NCBI GenBank assembly: GCA_030581615.1
Contig: JAKTTT010000008.1
Location: 310,001-374,000, forward strand
From: Alloascoidea africana
Taxonomy: Eukaryota > Ascomycota > Alloascoideomycetes > Alloascoideales > Alloascoideaceae
Reading direction: 5' to 3'
Length of the DNA stretch: 64,000 nucleotides
The notes under the pieces were generated by a model. It had not been told where the DNA came from. It was given only the letters and a program-made list of their open reading frames with translations, and ran no database searches. Numbering within the stretch: position 1 is the stretch's first letter; every line of letters begins with the position of its first letter. Below, piece after piece: positions 55,304 through 64,000 of this stretch. A program made the position numbers and the translations under genes.

Positions 55304-58300
55304 ATGGCAACTACCGCTGACGCCACAGGCAAACAGCTAGAACCGGTCACAAACACTAAGATCAAAGTGAGCGTTCTAACTACAAGATAAGTTTGGGATT
55401 TTTCTAACTTTTCTAATAGAATGTGTTTGGCCACAGTTTCTGGGAGTGGTTTATAGCTAATGGAGACAATTTGAAGCCTACAGATGTATGAAAACATTGG
55501 ATCTGCCATTGTATCCTAAATTGGTTCTAACACATGGAATTAAAAGCACAAGTTTAGTGTGCTGAAAAGCTATGTTTCAGCAAGATTTGGAGATGATGAA
55601 GAAGAGCCTTCGGACGAAATGCTATTAGCTGTATTATCTTCTAATTATAGCCATCAAGACCCAGAAAAAGCCTACGAACTCCTTCGATATTTTCAACTTG
55701 CTCAAGATCAATTACTTGTAAGTGCCTTGCCTGTGGATAAGATAGGGAATTATATCGAACTGAAAGGCCCCGAAAATTGGGGTAATGTGATGTGCTATCT
55801 CGACTCTTTGTTGTTTGCCATGTTTGCTCGTTTAAGTTCTTTTGAGCCTATTTTATGCAACATTGATAACGATGATACGCCAGGACAATCGGATCATGAC
55901 AAACATGAGATGAAACACAAGAAGCGGCTCATTGTGCTTCTAAGGGTTTATGTTAGTCTCTTACGGTCAGGAAAGATTATTCCTACAGATATCACACACA
56001 TGCTATGCAAAATTATGGCTAAGATAGGCTTCTCTGAAGCACTATCTGGGGCTCAGCAAGATGTTGCTAGTGCTTTCGATTTTTTAACAGGCGCATTAGA
56101 AATGCCTTTACTCACTCTAAAGATTGACATACAACATGGCGGAAAAGAGGCCAAAGAAGACGACCATAAAACTGTCAAGGAGCGGATGCTCTATGTTCCA
56201 ATACCAGAAGCTCAGGACGAGAGTGATGAAATCCTGCTAGAGGAGTGCTTGGAAGAGTATTTTTCAAATTCGGTTAAAGTGATGAGAACAATAGAGAGGC
56301 GAAGAACAATTGACTCTCCACCTGCAACTAATGTGAGCAAACTATTGCTTGGACAAACTCGATGGCGAACAGACTCCATAAATGCAGATATTCGGTATCT
56401 TGAGGAAGGAGATAGTCTCGCATCTATAGACGAACAAATCAAACCATCTGTAGAAGAGGTTGAATGCTTTGATGATGAAAGCATTTTAACAGAATCAAAT
56501 CCCGTTGAACGCACAGTGAGCCCCAAAACTGTTGGGAACGACGACCAACCACCCGCCTATACTTCAATTTCCCAGAGTTCAACTTTTGTGTCTGATGGAG
56601 ACATTAAGACCAGCGATTCGGCTGTAAAAGATCAAACAGTTGTAAGTACACGACCTCGATCATCAACAATTTTTTCTCAGAACAACGAAGTCCTACTTCC
56701 TGCATGGATGTTTCTCCAACTATTGCCATTCTATACCGATTTGGACCCCAAGGTATCTTCTGCGAAATACTTTGCTTCCAAAAGACCTATACTAGTCATA
56801 TGTCTCAAGAGATACTCTTGGACAGAATCAGGTGAATCAAAGAGAAACGGTCGTCGTGTTGTGATACCCGAAGTGATCAATTTGCCCCATTTTATCGCTG
56901 ATGATGATGAAGAAGCGGCATTATTTGGCGACTTTCGGTTGGTTTTGGAAAGTGCAATCTGCCACAGGGGAAAAGCAATTGATAGTGGCCATTATATTTC
57001 GGTTGTTGCAGACAGATCTATAGATTCGGGGAAACCTACATGGCATTTGTTCGATGATTTAAAGCATGATTCGGAAAAAGTTCGGCCTGTTGATTTTAAT
57101 GTTCTGAATACTAAAGAAACACCTTATGTTTTATTCTATCGAGTGGTTCATAATCTCCAAAGAGAAAAGTCTATGTCCCCGGGTACGACTACGGAGCCAT
57201 CTCGGCCATCAGCGCCAGGAGGATCCAGGCCTTCATATTGGAGCGAGCCAGAAGATGATTACAGGCATCGTGGCAGCGTATCTTCGAGAAGCTCACTCGC
57301 CACGATGAACGATCTGGTGAATGATGGCACTAGTGTCGTCTCCTCATCCCCAGCAGAATCCCGAAAAGTGCAACTTCAAGCATCACTATCTTCTACGCTG
57401 GTCAGTTCTCTCTCGTCAGAAGATGTCGTTGCTCAAAGTAAAGTTATAAGTTCTCCCACTTTCAAGCTTCCAGAGTTGTTAATCGATGATCAAACTACCG
57501 ATGACGTCCTGGTATCGCCCTCAACACCAGCAAAGCAAAAAGAGAAACATAAATTGAAAGATGTGAGATCATATAGCATGCGATTTGGGAAGGACAAAGG
57601 AAAAGAAAAAGAAAAAGAAAAGGAGTTACAGACTTTTATTCCACACTATGTTGATATTCGTGACAAATATTGGTGGAATGTTCGAAATGAAGATGGAGAG
57701 TTCAAAATAGAGGATGCCTGGTCATTATTGACAACAATAAGTCCTTCTACAATGCGTCCTTCGTCTCTATCTTCTAATAACACAGATACTGGATCGTCTG
57801 CTATTTTCAAGCCAGCTTCAAAAAAGCCAAGCTGGATAAATGAAAATGAAGTACTATTGAGCAATGAAAATGCTGGAAGCAATCCTAAAAAAGAGGGGAA
57901 ACCTTCATTCTGGAGGGGAAGATCACTGAGAAGGCCCAAAAAGCATTCTCCAGTGCCAGGAGGCAGTCCTTCCCTTACTTTCACCACCGATGTAAAAGAA
58001 AGTGATCCTCCAAACAGTTCTAGGTGGTCGAGAAGCGTTCAAACGTCCCCTTACCTTTCTCCCATTACGAACTTGGGGCGTTCAAAATCAACTTCCCCTA
58101 CGCCGCCATCGCAGAGAGCCAATACGAATTTTATGGCAAGACAGAGAAACTCCCTTGATCTGAAACGTGATTCAAAAGCTTCAACAACTATATCACCTCT
58201 TAGCCTAATACATTCTTTGGACAATTTCGAAAGCGAGGATACCAGCCAGCCAGTACAAGAGCCTATGACAAACACATCCGATAAAATGATAGCTAGCAAT

Positions 58301-58462
58301 AACCTGAAGCTGAAAGCTGGAAAGAAAGTGACAGAGAAAAAGCGTCACTCTTACCATCATAAGCATAGCAAGACTGTAAGCATCACTAGTGAGTTTGAAG
58401 GAGACGAAAGAGTGAGACGACGAGCTCGAAAATATCGAGAGGAAAAGTGCGTCCTAATGTGA
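55304..58462 (+). CDS. Ubiquitin-specific protease with C-terminal CaaX box (2 exons)
   Basis: USP-family deubiquitinase of 990 residues in my model: exons 55304-55366 and 55553-58462. The second exon has no ATG until 55619, yet the frame before it looks coding (SARFGDDEEEPSDE). A TTCTAAC branch and CAAG acceptor lie just upstream, and a 21-codon exon with a GTGAGC donor fits the phase. That first exon is tentative. The Cys box is WGNVMCYLDSLLFAMF (Cys near residue 102). The His box is DSGHYISVVADRS (His near 501), then WHLFDD and YVLFYRV. The second half is Ser-rich and basic and ends EEKCVLM, a CaaX signal for farnesylation. The substrate is unknown. The start is divergent from MIM2 by 226 bases. 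An overlapping 93-codon minus frame is rejected. Confidence 0.85.
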
Positions 58463-58746
58463 AAGAATCGCTCAGGTTTCACTGTTTTCGACTTCATTAA
58501 TGTTTGTTCTATTGCATTTTATGTGTGAAAACTGATGAGATTTTACTCTTCGGTATTTTTTATGTCATTTTATTCATTAGCAAGGACGATTATGTTGCAT
58601 TTTCCTATAGAAATATTGGCTACACGAAAGGTTGTAATGTATGGCAAAAGAAAGTTCCCTGTAGAACAACAATTTAAAATAAGTATTAAGCGTTACAATT
58701 TATCTCATGCTAACGATCTTCTACATTACACAGTAAGTATCTAAGC
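58463..58746. terminator. Convergent 3' region of the USP gene and GIT1
   Basis: 284 AT-rich bases between converging stops. No gene is supported. Confidence 0.35.
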
Positions 58747-60357
58747 TTATTTTTCTGCAACTGTAACAGCTGGCTCATCTTTTCCGGAAGAGTGTTCTGC
58801 AATTTCTTTTTCATCCTCAGGTGCGACAGGCAAATCGCCCATGAGAGATACATCAAAACCTTGACTCTGGAGGTAGTTTGTGAATGACAAATCTTCTCTC
58901 TCAATAGCCTCTTGTGTGAGTGATGGCAAGCAGAAAAGGGCTAAAGCACCAGTGCCCATACAGAGGGAAGATGAGACCCAGAAAGGTGCCTGCATGTATC
59001 CATCAGAACCAACAGGTCCGCCAGCCTTTTGAATATATGGGAAAACATAAGTACCAACAAAAGCACCAACTTTACCAATAGCAGCAGCAATACCGTAGTA
59101 TTGTCCTCTAACAGCAGTAGCACACGTTTTTGAGGCAAGGATACCTACACTGTCACCAGCGGCAAATTCACCAAATGTCTGAAAGAAACCATACAGAACA
59201 ACGAACCCTCCAATGTTATCGTTCATTCTTGGGAAAATAGCAGCCATAGTGTAACCAAGAGCGCCCTGGATGCAGACACCAACGGCGATTGTCAGTCTAG
59301 GACCAAAGTAGTCTGCGGCATAACCTCCAGCAATAGCTCCTGGAATGTAGAAGAGCATGAGGACTGTGTTCCATCCAAACGTTTTGTACAGATTACCATA
59401 TGGATGCTCATCACTGGTAGGGTTGAATGTTTCAAGCATAGGAGCTGAATAAATACCAAAAGAGTAAGCAGAAAAGTCATAAATGAACCAGATCAACGAG
59501 ACAACAAAAAGTCTCCACCAGTAATGCTTAATTATGAGTCCGTAAGGAGGCTTGGCTCTTTTAAAGTGGTGCTTTTTAAAGGACATGTTTTCCTCAAACT
59601 TCAAACGAAGATAGAAAAGAGAGAGGGGAGGTAAACAAGCAAACCCAAGTGTCATTCTCCAGACCCATCCAAGATTTTCCTCCTTGTAGATCCACAGGAA
59701 AACCAAAGGCACAAAGGAAGAAACAACAAAACCGGCATCAATCATCAAGTTTGTAAACCAAATAAACCACCTGTTTCTTCTTCCTGGGACCAGGGTTGTT
59801 GTTGCTTCAGCACAAGCCACAGAACCAGCTGGATACTCGCCACCGATACCAATTCCCAACAGGAATCGCCATGCCGTTAGGGCAGACAACATGCCTTGGA
59901 CAGATCCGTTATGACCCCATGACAAACTGCAGAGCAATGCAAAGACGATGATGAGACAATTGGAAATAATCATTCCAATCTTTCGTGAATGATGGTCTGC
60001 AAGATATCCGAAACTCAATTGACCAACAACAATACCTGCAAAGGCAATAGAACTGAGATTAGAAATTGCTCTTGACTTTTTGAATTCATCTGGATAAAGG
60101 AGTTTGAGACAGACGTTGACTGATCCAATAGAGTTATTTGCGTAGCCATCTGAGAGGAGACCAGCTCCAGATGCTATAATAGCCCAAAAATCGTCCTTTC
60201 CAAGAGATTCCACGCCCTCAGTTTCCTTTTCAACATTGGAACTGCCGCTAGATTCCGATTCTACAATTTCAGGATCCTCTTTAACGTTCTTGGACTTATC
60301 CAGAATGATACATTCTTCCCTCAAGGTTTTTGTCCAATTTTTAAAGAAGTTACCCAT
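58747..60357 (-). CDS. GIT1: Glycerophosphodiester permease Git1-like (MFS)
   Basis: Plasma-membrane proton symporter of the phosphate:H+ branch of the major facilitator superfamily, importing glycerophosphoinositol or glycerophosphocholine as sources of phosphate, inositol or choline. It has 536 residues and 12 predicted membrane spans. Near the N-terminus FWAIIASGAGLLSDGYANNS matches Git1, followed by GQLSFGYLADHHSRKIGM (the MFS motif between spans 2 and 3) and GIGIGGEYPAGSVACAEA. A central loop (KKHHFKRAKPPYG) and a second half (YFGPRLTIAVGVCIQGALG) follow. The C-terminal tail is acidic. The Git1 subfamily is chosen over Pho84 from the N-terminal block. Single exon. E-box sites that fit Pho4 and Ino2/Ino4 control lie about 590 bases upstream. 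Confidence 0.9.
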   Translation of the reverse strand: MGNFFKNWTKTLREECIILDKSKNVKEDPEIVESESSGSSNVEKETEGVESLGKDDFWAIIASGAGLLSDGYANNSIGSVNVCLKLLYPDEFKKSRAISNLSSIAFAGIVVGQLSFGYLADHHSRKIGMIISNCLIIVFALLCSLSWGHNGSVQGMLSALTAWRFLLGIGIGGEYPAGSVACAEATTTLVPGRRNRWFIWFTNLMIDAGFVVSSFVPLVFLWIYKEENLGWVWRMTLGFACLPPLSLFYLRLKFEENMSFKKHHFKRAKPPYGLIIKHYWWRLFVVSLIWFIYDFSAYSFGIYSAPMLETFNPTSDEHPYGNLYKTFGWNTVLMLFYIPGAIAGGYAADYFGPRLTIAVGVCIQGALGYTMAAIFPRMNDNIGGFVVLYGFFQTFGEFAAGDSVGILASKTCATAVRGQYYGIAAAIGKVGAFVGTYVFPYIQKAGGPVGSDGYMQAPFWVSSSLCMGTGALALFCLPSLTQEAIEREDLSFTNYLQSQGFDVSLMGDLPVAPEDEKEIAEHSSGKDEPAVTVAEK

Positions 60358-61827
60358 TTTGTGGTTCTCTAATTTTGGCGTAGCTGAAGAAAGAATTCAG
60401 CAAACTTCTCTCTCTTTAAATAAAATGCCTATTCCTAAGCTTTCCATATTGAACCTGGTCATCTAGTAGCTAATTCAAAAAGCATTTTCTCTTCATGGCT
60501 TCTGCTCGAATGGTGTAGCGTTCCGTTTTGAGAAACCTGGCCTCATCGTAAACCTTAGATGCTAAACACATGCATACCTAGCCGTATTGTTCTATTTGTA
60601 TCTATCAAACTGTAATCGACTCCAGAAGTCGGTAGCGAAGAGACGGTTTACTTTTCGTTTATTTTATGAAAGATTAGATGATTTTCATGTGGCATTTTCT
60701 TCTTTTTCTCCCCTGTTTTGCTCATTATAAGAATTTTTTTCTAACACTGCACGCGTTTTTCTTCGCTTTGGCGCCGTTTCAAAGTTCTAAGAAAAGAAAC
60801 AACGGAAAAACGCAATTAGAAACTGAAAAAAACAATACACCGGGCCAATTAAACATGGAAGAGAGCACTATAAGAAGCATGGATAAAGTAGCTACAGATA
60901 GGCATGGTCGGGGCTGAAGATTTCATTTGGCCAGAACTTAGCACGTGTGATACATGTGGGAAGCTAACGGTAGTTTTTTCCCATTTTAGAGGTTCAGCAT
61001 AAGAAGGGTTTGGACTAGAGTATTTGAACTGTATTCAGTATTCGGAAAGTTGAACATGGGGTGGCAGGGGTAGACTTTGGCAATGGTAGGTATCGGATTT
61101 TATTCCGTGGACAAACATTCCTAATGCCTTGTGTCAATGGGAGAAGGGAAGAAAAGAGCAGGGGTCTAAAGAAAACAGTTCAAACATGCTTGAACAAGAA
61201 TTGGGTACTGCTTTCGATAAGGGCAGATAGAACCCAGTAGTACTAACAACCCTGACCTGATGACAACTGCTCTTCTTTCCATTGGATGTTTAGATTAATC
61301 TTATTGGGCTGAGAAATCCATAGAGCTCCATTGCTCACAACTCTCCCAAAAAGATCTTTTCGTACTCCCTTAAGATTAATTTTGCAACCTTCTTTATGTC
61401 TTTTTATTTTTGGATATAAATACGGCTAAAATCACACAAATGAAAGTAAAAACTAAAAGCGGAAATTTTAAGAGACAAAACATCAAAGCAAAAAAGCTTA
61501 CGAAATTCAGAGACCAAATCCAATACCAGAGAGGAAGCAAAACAGAAAACTAAAAAAAAGAATGAACAGAAGACAGAAAGAATTAACCAAGAACAAAGCA
61601 AAAAAGAGTATCAAGAAATATTGAAACCCAGATCATTCCTATTTGTTTATGAGCCATTGTTTGAAGTTTCTTGTAGTTATTTTGCCGATAATATGATAAA
61701 AAAATCAAAAAGCAATCAGAGCCATGGAAGTATAAGGGACTTCTTTCTATGCCATCAGTCCAAACAAACCAGCCAATTTAGGCATACCCATCCATTCGCC
61801 ACATCTCTCAAAGATTTCAATACTATT
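60358..61827. other. Intergenic region between GIT1 and RFX1
   Basis: 1.47 kb holding the GIT1 promoter and the RFX1 3' end. Short frames here (60678-60917 and others) have no likeness to proteins. Confidence 0.5.
60942..60958. promoter_or_regulatory. Paired E-boxes upstream of GIT1 (CACGTG, CATGTG)
   Basis: CACGTG at 60942-60947 is the high-affinity Pho4 core. CATGTG at 60953-60958 is the core of the inositol-response element bound by Ino2/Ino4. In S. cerevisiae GIT1 responds to both phosphate and inositol. The sites are about 585-600 bases before the GIT1 start. The matches are exact; function is inferred. Confidence 0.45.
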
Positions 61828-64000
61828 TTATTCCTCGACATTTGATCCGTTACGATTCCTATCCTCATCTGGAATATTCCGATTGACCGTATCTAGTGTA
61901 GTTTCGTCTATACTTCCATAAGCAGTTTCTTTGCCTTTATTGGCTGTGCCATGAATGCCATTTTTTTCAGTAGCTCCGCTTTCCGACCCATTCAGTTTGG
62001 TTTTGTCCACTGTTCTTGCCTGCACATCGGAGCTGTCATTACGTTTGTCGTTGGCGCCCTGTTGATAGCTTAGAGGCGCATGTTGGAGAAAGCTTTCCTT
62101 TTCAACAATCCAACTCATCCATTCGTCTATCCAACATCTGAAGATCCACCAAGCTCCAAATCCACTACCCCCATTTAAGGTCATATCTCTCAGTATACTT
62201 GTCAGAAGGTTATTCAGGTGCAAAATAACAATTCGGACGTTTATGTGTTTAAATCGAAGGGGAATTGAAGCCAAAAACTGGGCCCACCGTAGGATAATAT
62301 CTTCCGGGGAGTTGGAACTACCAGATTCAGTTGCGGCGGCAGAGGACATATTTGCGTTGCATGCATCGTGCTTTCGTTTCATGGGTATCGAGGAGGCTCC
62401 AGAAGCTGTTGAAGTTGGCGTATTGCTACCGTTGGAGTACAGTTGATGCTGATTGTGCCTCTTACTCCGATTAGACAGTTGGTTATGGGGTAATGGTGAT
62501 CCAAGCCGTCTCATTTCTGAATCGTCATCGTCGTTGGCATCTCGCATAATTTCATCAACCACAGTCATGCCATTGATCATATTCATGTCCATATTAATGC
62601 TATCCCCTTCTCTTTGTTGTTGTTGCATTCGTCCCTGCCCCTGCTGCTGTTGTTCCTGTTGTTGGACTTGCAGACCTGACCTCAACAAAGCAACGACATC
62701 TTCGGTTAACAGTTCTAATATTACTCTTTTCTCGTCGCCATTATTGCCATCAGGAAAGCCCATTGTCCGGCAATTGATCTCTCTGTATATTATCATATTA
62801 AAATCCACCAGTTTCATCCAATCTGCGAGCATCATCTCCACATCAACCTCGTTGCTGAGGATTTTGCCAGCCGCCTGTGCAGTTTCATTCACCCTAACGA
62901 GGCCTGAAATGAGGTTAGCAAATTTTGCAACCGATTTCATTTTCAACTTGACAAAGCTATCATATCTTATTTCCACTTTACGGGAGTAGTTTGCGGAGGA
63001 ATCACTACTGCTGTTTCCGCCCGTGGTAGTCGATGCGAGAGCTTTGAGGTACTCTGTTTTACAGTTTTCAAGTGTTTTTGAAATGTTCTCAACAAGACAG
63101 GCTGAAATGTTCCGAAGCGCTGTCAGCACTGGTTGTGGTACTGACTGAAGGGCTAATGGGGTGATCATCCGAACCATTTCCTTAAAAACTTCCATATCCG
63201 AGTTTACTATCCACTTGTCGATCAAGTTTCCTGACCTGTCCGCGTTCGAATTTAGGGTATCATTATTTTCGTTTTGAAGTGATGAAAAATCACTTTCAAA
63301 GTATAGATCTTGAAGAGCTTTGAACAGCGCTGAATCGGTTTTGTAGTAGGCATCTATAATCTGGAAGAACTTTTTTATGTGCAGAAATCTTAGCGATTCA
63401 GCGAGTTCGTTACAGTAACTTGTGTAGCTTTCAACAAGACTTAGAACGGTCTTGCTAGTATGTGACTCCGTTGGCGGTAGGTAGGGCTGGATCGGGCTGA
63501 GTCTAATTCTGTCAATGATATAGGGTTTTATGTCGATATTTGCAAAGCCCTCTGTTAACGCTAATTTTGGAAGTCCAAATGAAGAAGAGGAGAAAAACGA
63601 CCCATAGGAGGTAGAGCCGGTGTTTAACGGGGACTCTAGCCCAGGAGTTAATTCTCTGGAGGAATGAGACCGTGGGCCCAAATCTAGCGGGCTTCCTAGA
63701 AAGCTATTATAAAGCAATGCATCACTCGCGCTCTGCGGTATGAATTCCTCGTACCCATTTCCTCCTCCTAATGGTGTAGTGCTGCTCTGAGATTTTGAAG
63801 AGCCGGCAACAGATGGTTCGGCCATCTGCTGATGAGGTGCTCCATCCATCGAGGATGCATTCACATTCAGAGGCACAATCGAGTTGTCAATAAGCTTAAT
63901 TCCACAGTAGTGATACTTGGACTGCCCTCTTGTTCCAAGTCTTCGGGTAGTGATATTTTTAAATACTCCTTTTACAAGCTTTCCAAAGGCAGCCTGACCC
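61828..64000 (-). CDS. RFX1: RFX-family transcription factor (Rfx1/Crt1-like), cut by the window end
   Basis: Winged-helix repressor; yeast Crt1/Rfx1 represses ribonucleotide reductase genes until DNA damage relieves it. Only the C-terminal part is present. The first ATG in frame (63876) is internal, because the frame stays open upstream to 64000 and there encodes the end of the RFX DNA-binding domain: FGKLVKGVFKNITTRRLGTRG, then QSKYHYCGIKL, as in all RFX proteins. After it come a Ser-rich linker, the conserved central blocks (VESYTSYCNELAESLRFLHI, EIRYDSFVKLKMKSV, ADWMKLVDFNMIIYREIN) and a C-terminal block with FGAWWIFRCWIDEWMSWI, split by a Gln-rich insertion. The N-terminal part lies outside the window. 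Confidence 0.88.
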   Translation of the reverse strand, partial: GQAAFGKLVKGVFKNITTRRLGTRGQSKYHYCGIKLIDNSIVPLNVNASSMDGAPHQQMAEPSVAGSSKSQSSTTPLGGGNGYEEFIPQSASDALLYNSFLGSPLDLGPRSHSSRELTPGLESPLNTGSTSYGSFFSSSSFGLPKLALTEGFANIDIKPYIIDRIRLSPIQPYLPPTESHTSKTVLSLVESYTSYCNELAESLRFLHIKKFFQIIDAYYKTDSALFKALQDLYFESDFSSLQNENNDTLNSNADRSGNLIDKWIVNSDMEVFKEMVRMITPLALQSVPQPVLTALRNISACLVENISKTLENCKTEYLKALASTTTGGNSSSDSSANYSRKVEIRYDSFVKLKMKSVAKFANLISGLVRVNETAQAAGKILSNEVDVEMMLADWMKLVDFNMIIYREINCRTMGFPDGNNGDEKRVILELLTEDVVALLRSGLQVQQQEQQQQGQGRMQQQQREGDSINMDMNMINGMTVVDEIMRDANDDDDSEMRRLGSPLPHNQLSNRSKRHNQHQLYSNGSNTPTSTASGASSIPMKRKHDACNANMSSAAATESGSSNSPEDIILRWAQFLASIPLRFKHINVRIVILHLNNLLTSILRDMTLNGGSGFGAWWIFRCWIDEWMSWIVEKESFLQHAPLSYQQGANDKRNDSSDVQARTVDKTKLNGSESGATEKNGIHGTANKGKETAYGSIDETTLDTVNRNIPDEDRNRNGSNVEE

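Noticed and set aside
55228-55509. 93-codon minus-strand frame with a hydrophobic stretch
   Set aside because: It lies antisense to the likely first exon of the USP gene and in the promoter between two genes. No family likeness.
60678-60917. 79-codon frame upstream of GIT1
   Set aside because: No likeness and a random composition; it lies in the promoter region.

Overview
The window is nuclear DNA from a budding yeast (Saccharomycotina). The genes are compact, many carry short spliceosomal introns with GTAAGT or GTATGT donors and CTAAC-like branch points, and the proteins are yeast types (Mtc5, Mim2, Atp17, Arh1, Swf1, Git1, Rfx1). CTG falls at conserved hydrophobic positions, for example in the PTC7 phosphatase, so it reads as leucine. 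This argues against the CUG-Ser and CUG-Ala clades. A thioredoxin-PITH protein, a GPATCH1 homologue, a DUF1746 protein and many introns point away from Saccharomycetaceae, perhaps to a Komagataella/Ogataea-like lineage. That placement is inference. I recognise 24 protein genes. Twelve appear to have introns (20 in all), so single-frame ORFs miss or truncate many of them.

Layout. 1-6.6 kb: one Ser-rich protein gene, then a gene-poor stretch with a dispersed repeat interrupted by a fold-back element. 6.6-12 kb: CDC37 and TAF10 (both minus), then GLR1 (plus). 12.3-24.4 kb: a dense block of MTC5, an unknown basic protein, REX3 (minus), PTC7, VPS71, ARH1 and ATP17 (minus). A strong GC peak covers PTC7 and VPS71. 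24.4-35.4 kb: gene-poor, with the second copy of the dispersed repeat, and then a large GPI-anchored Ser/Thr-rich adhesin whose tandem repeats contain an assembly gap. 35.4-48.3 kb: a Zn2Cys6 regulator (plus), then thioredoxin-PITH, a DUF1746 (Dsc4/Vld1-like) protein, PAB1 and CHD1, all minus. 50-64 kb: GPATCH1-like (plus), SWF1 (minus), an unknown 221-residue protein (plus), MIM2 (minus), a ubiquitin protease with a C-terminal CaaX box (plus), GIT1 (minus), and RFX1, cut by the window end (minus).

Functionally these are mostly housekeeping genes: Hsp90 co-chaperone, TFIID/SWR1/CHD1 chromatin and transcription, mitochondrial biogenesis (ARH1, ATP17, MIM2, PTC7), redox (GLR1, thioredoxin-PITH), TORC1-regulating SEA complex (MTC5), and phosphate or phosphodiester supply (GIT1). 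No operon-like pathway cluster is present, as expected for yeast. The accessory parts are the repeat/fold-back region at 3.9-5.7 kb and the adhesin with its long upstream region. The most unusual items are the perfect 109-bp fold-back nested in an old repeat, an SWF1 whose second zinc site seems lost while its catalytic Cys is kept, a prenylation signal on a deubiquitinase, a GC-AG intron in CDC37, and an intron that splits the thioredoxin CxxC motif.
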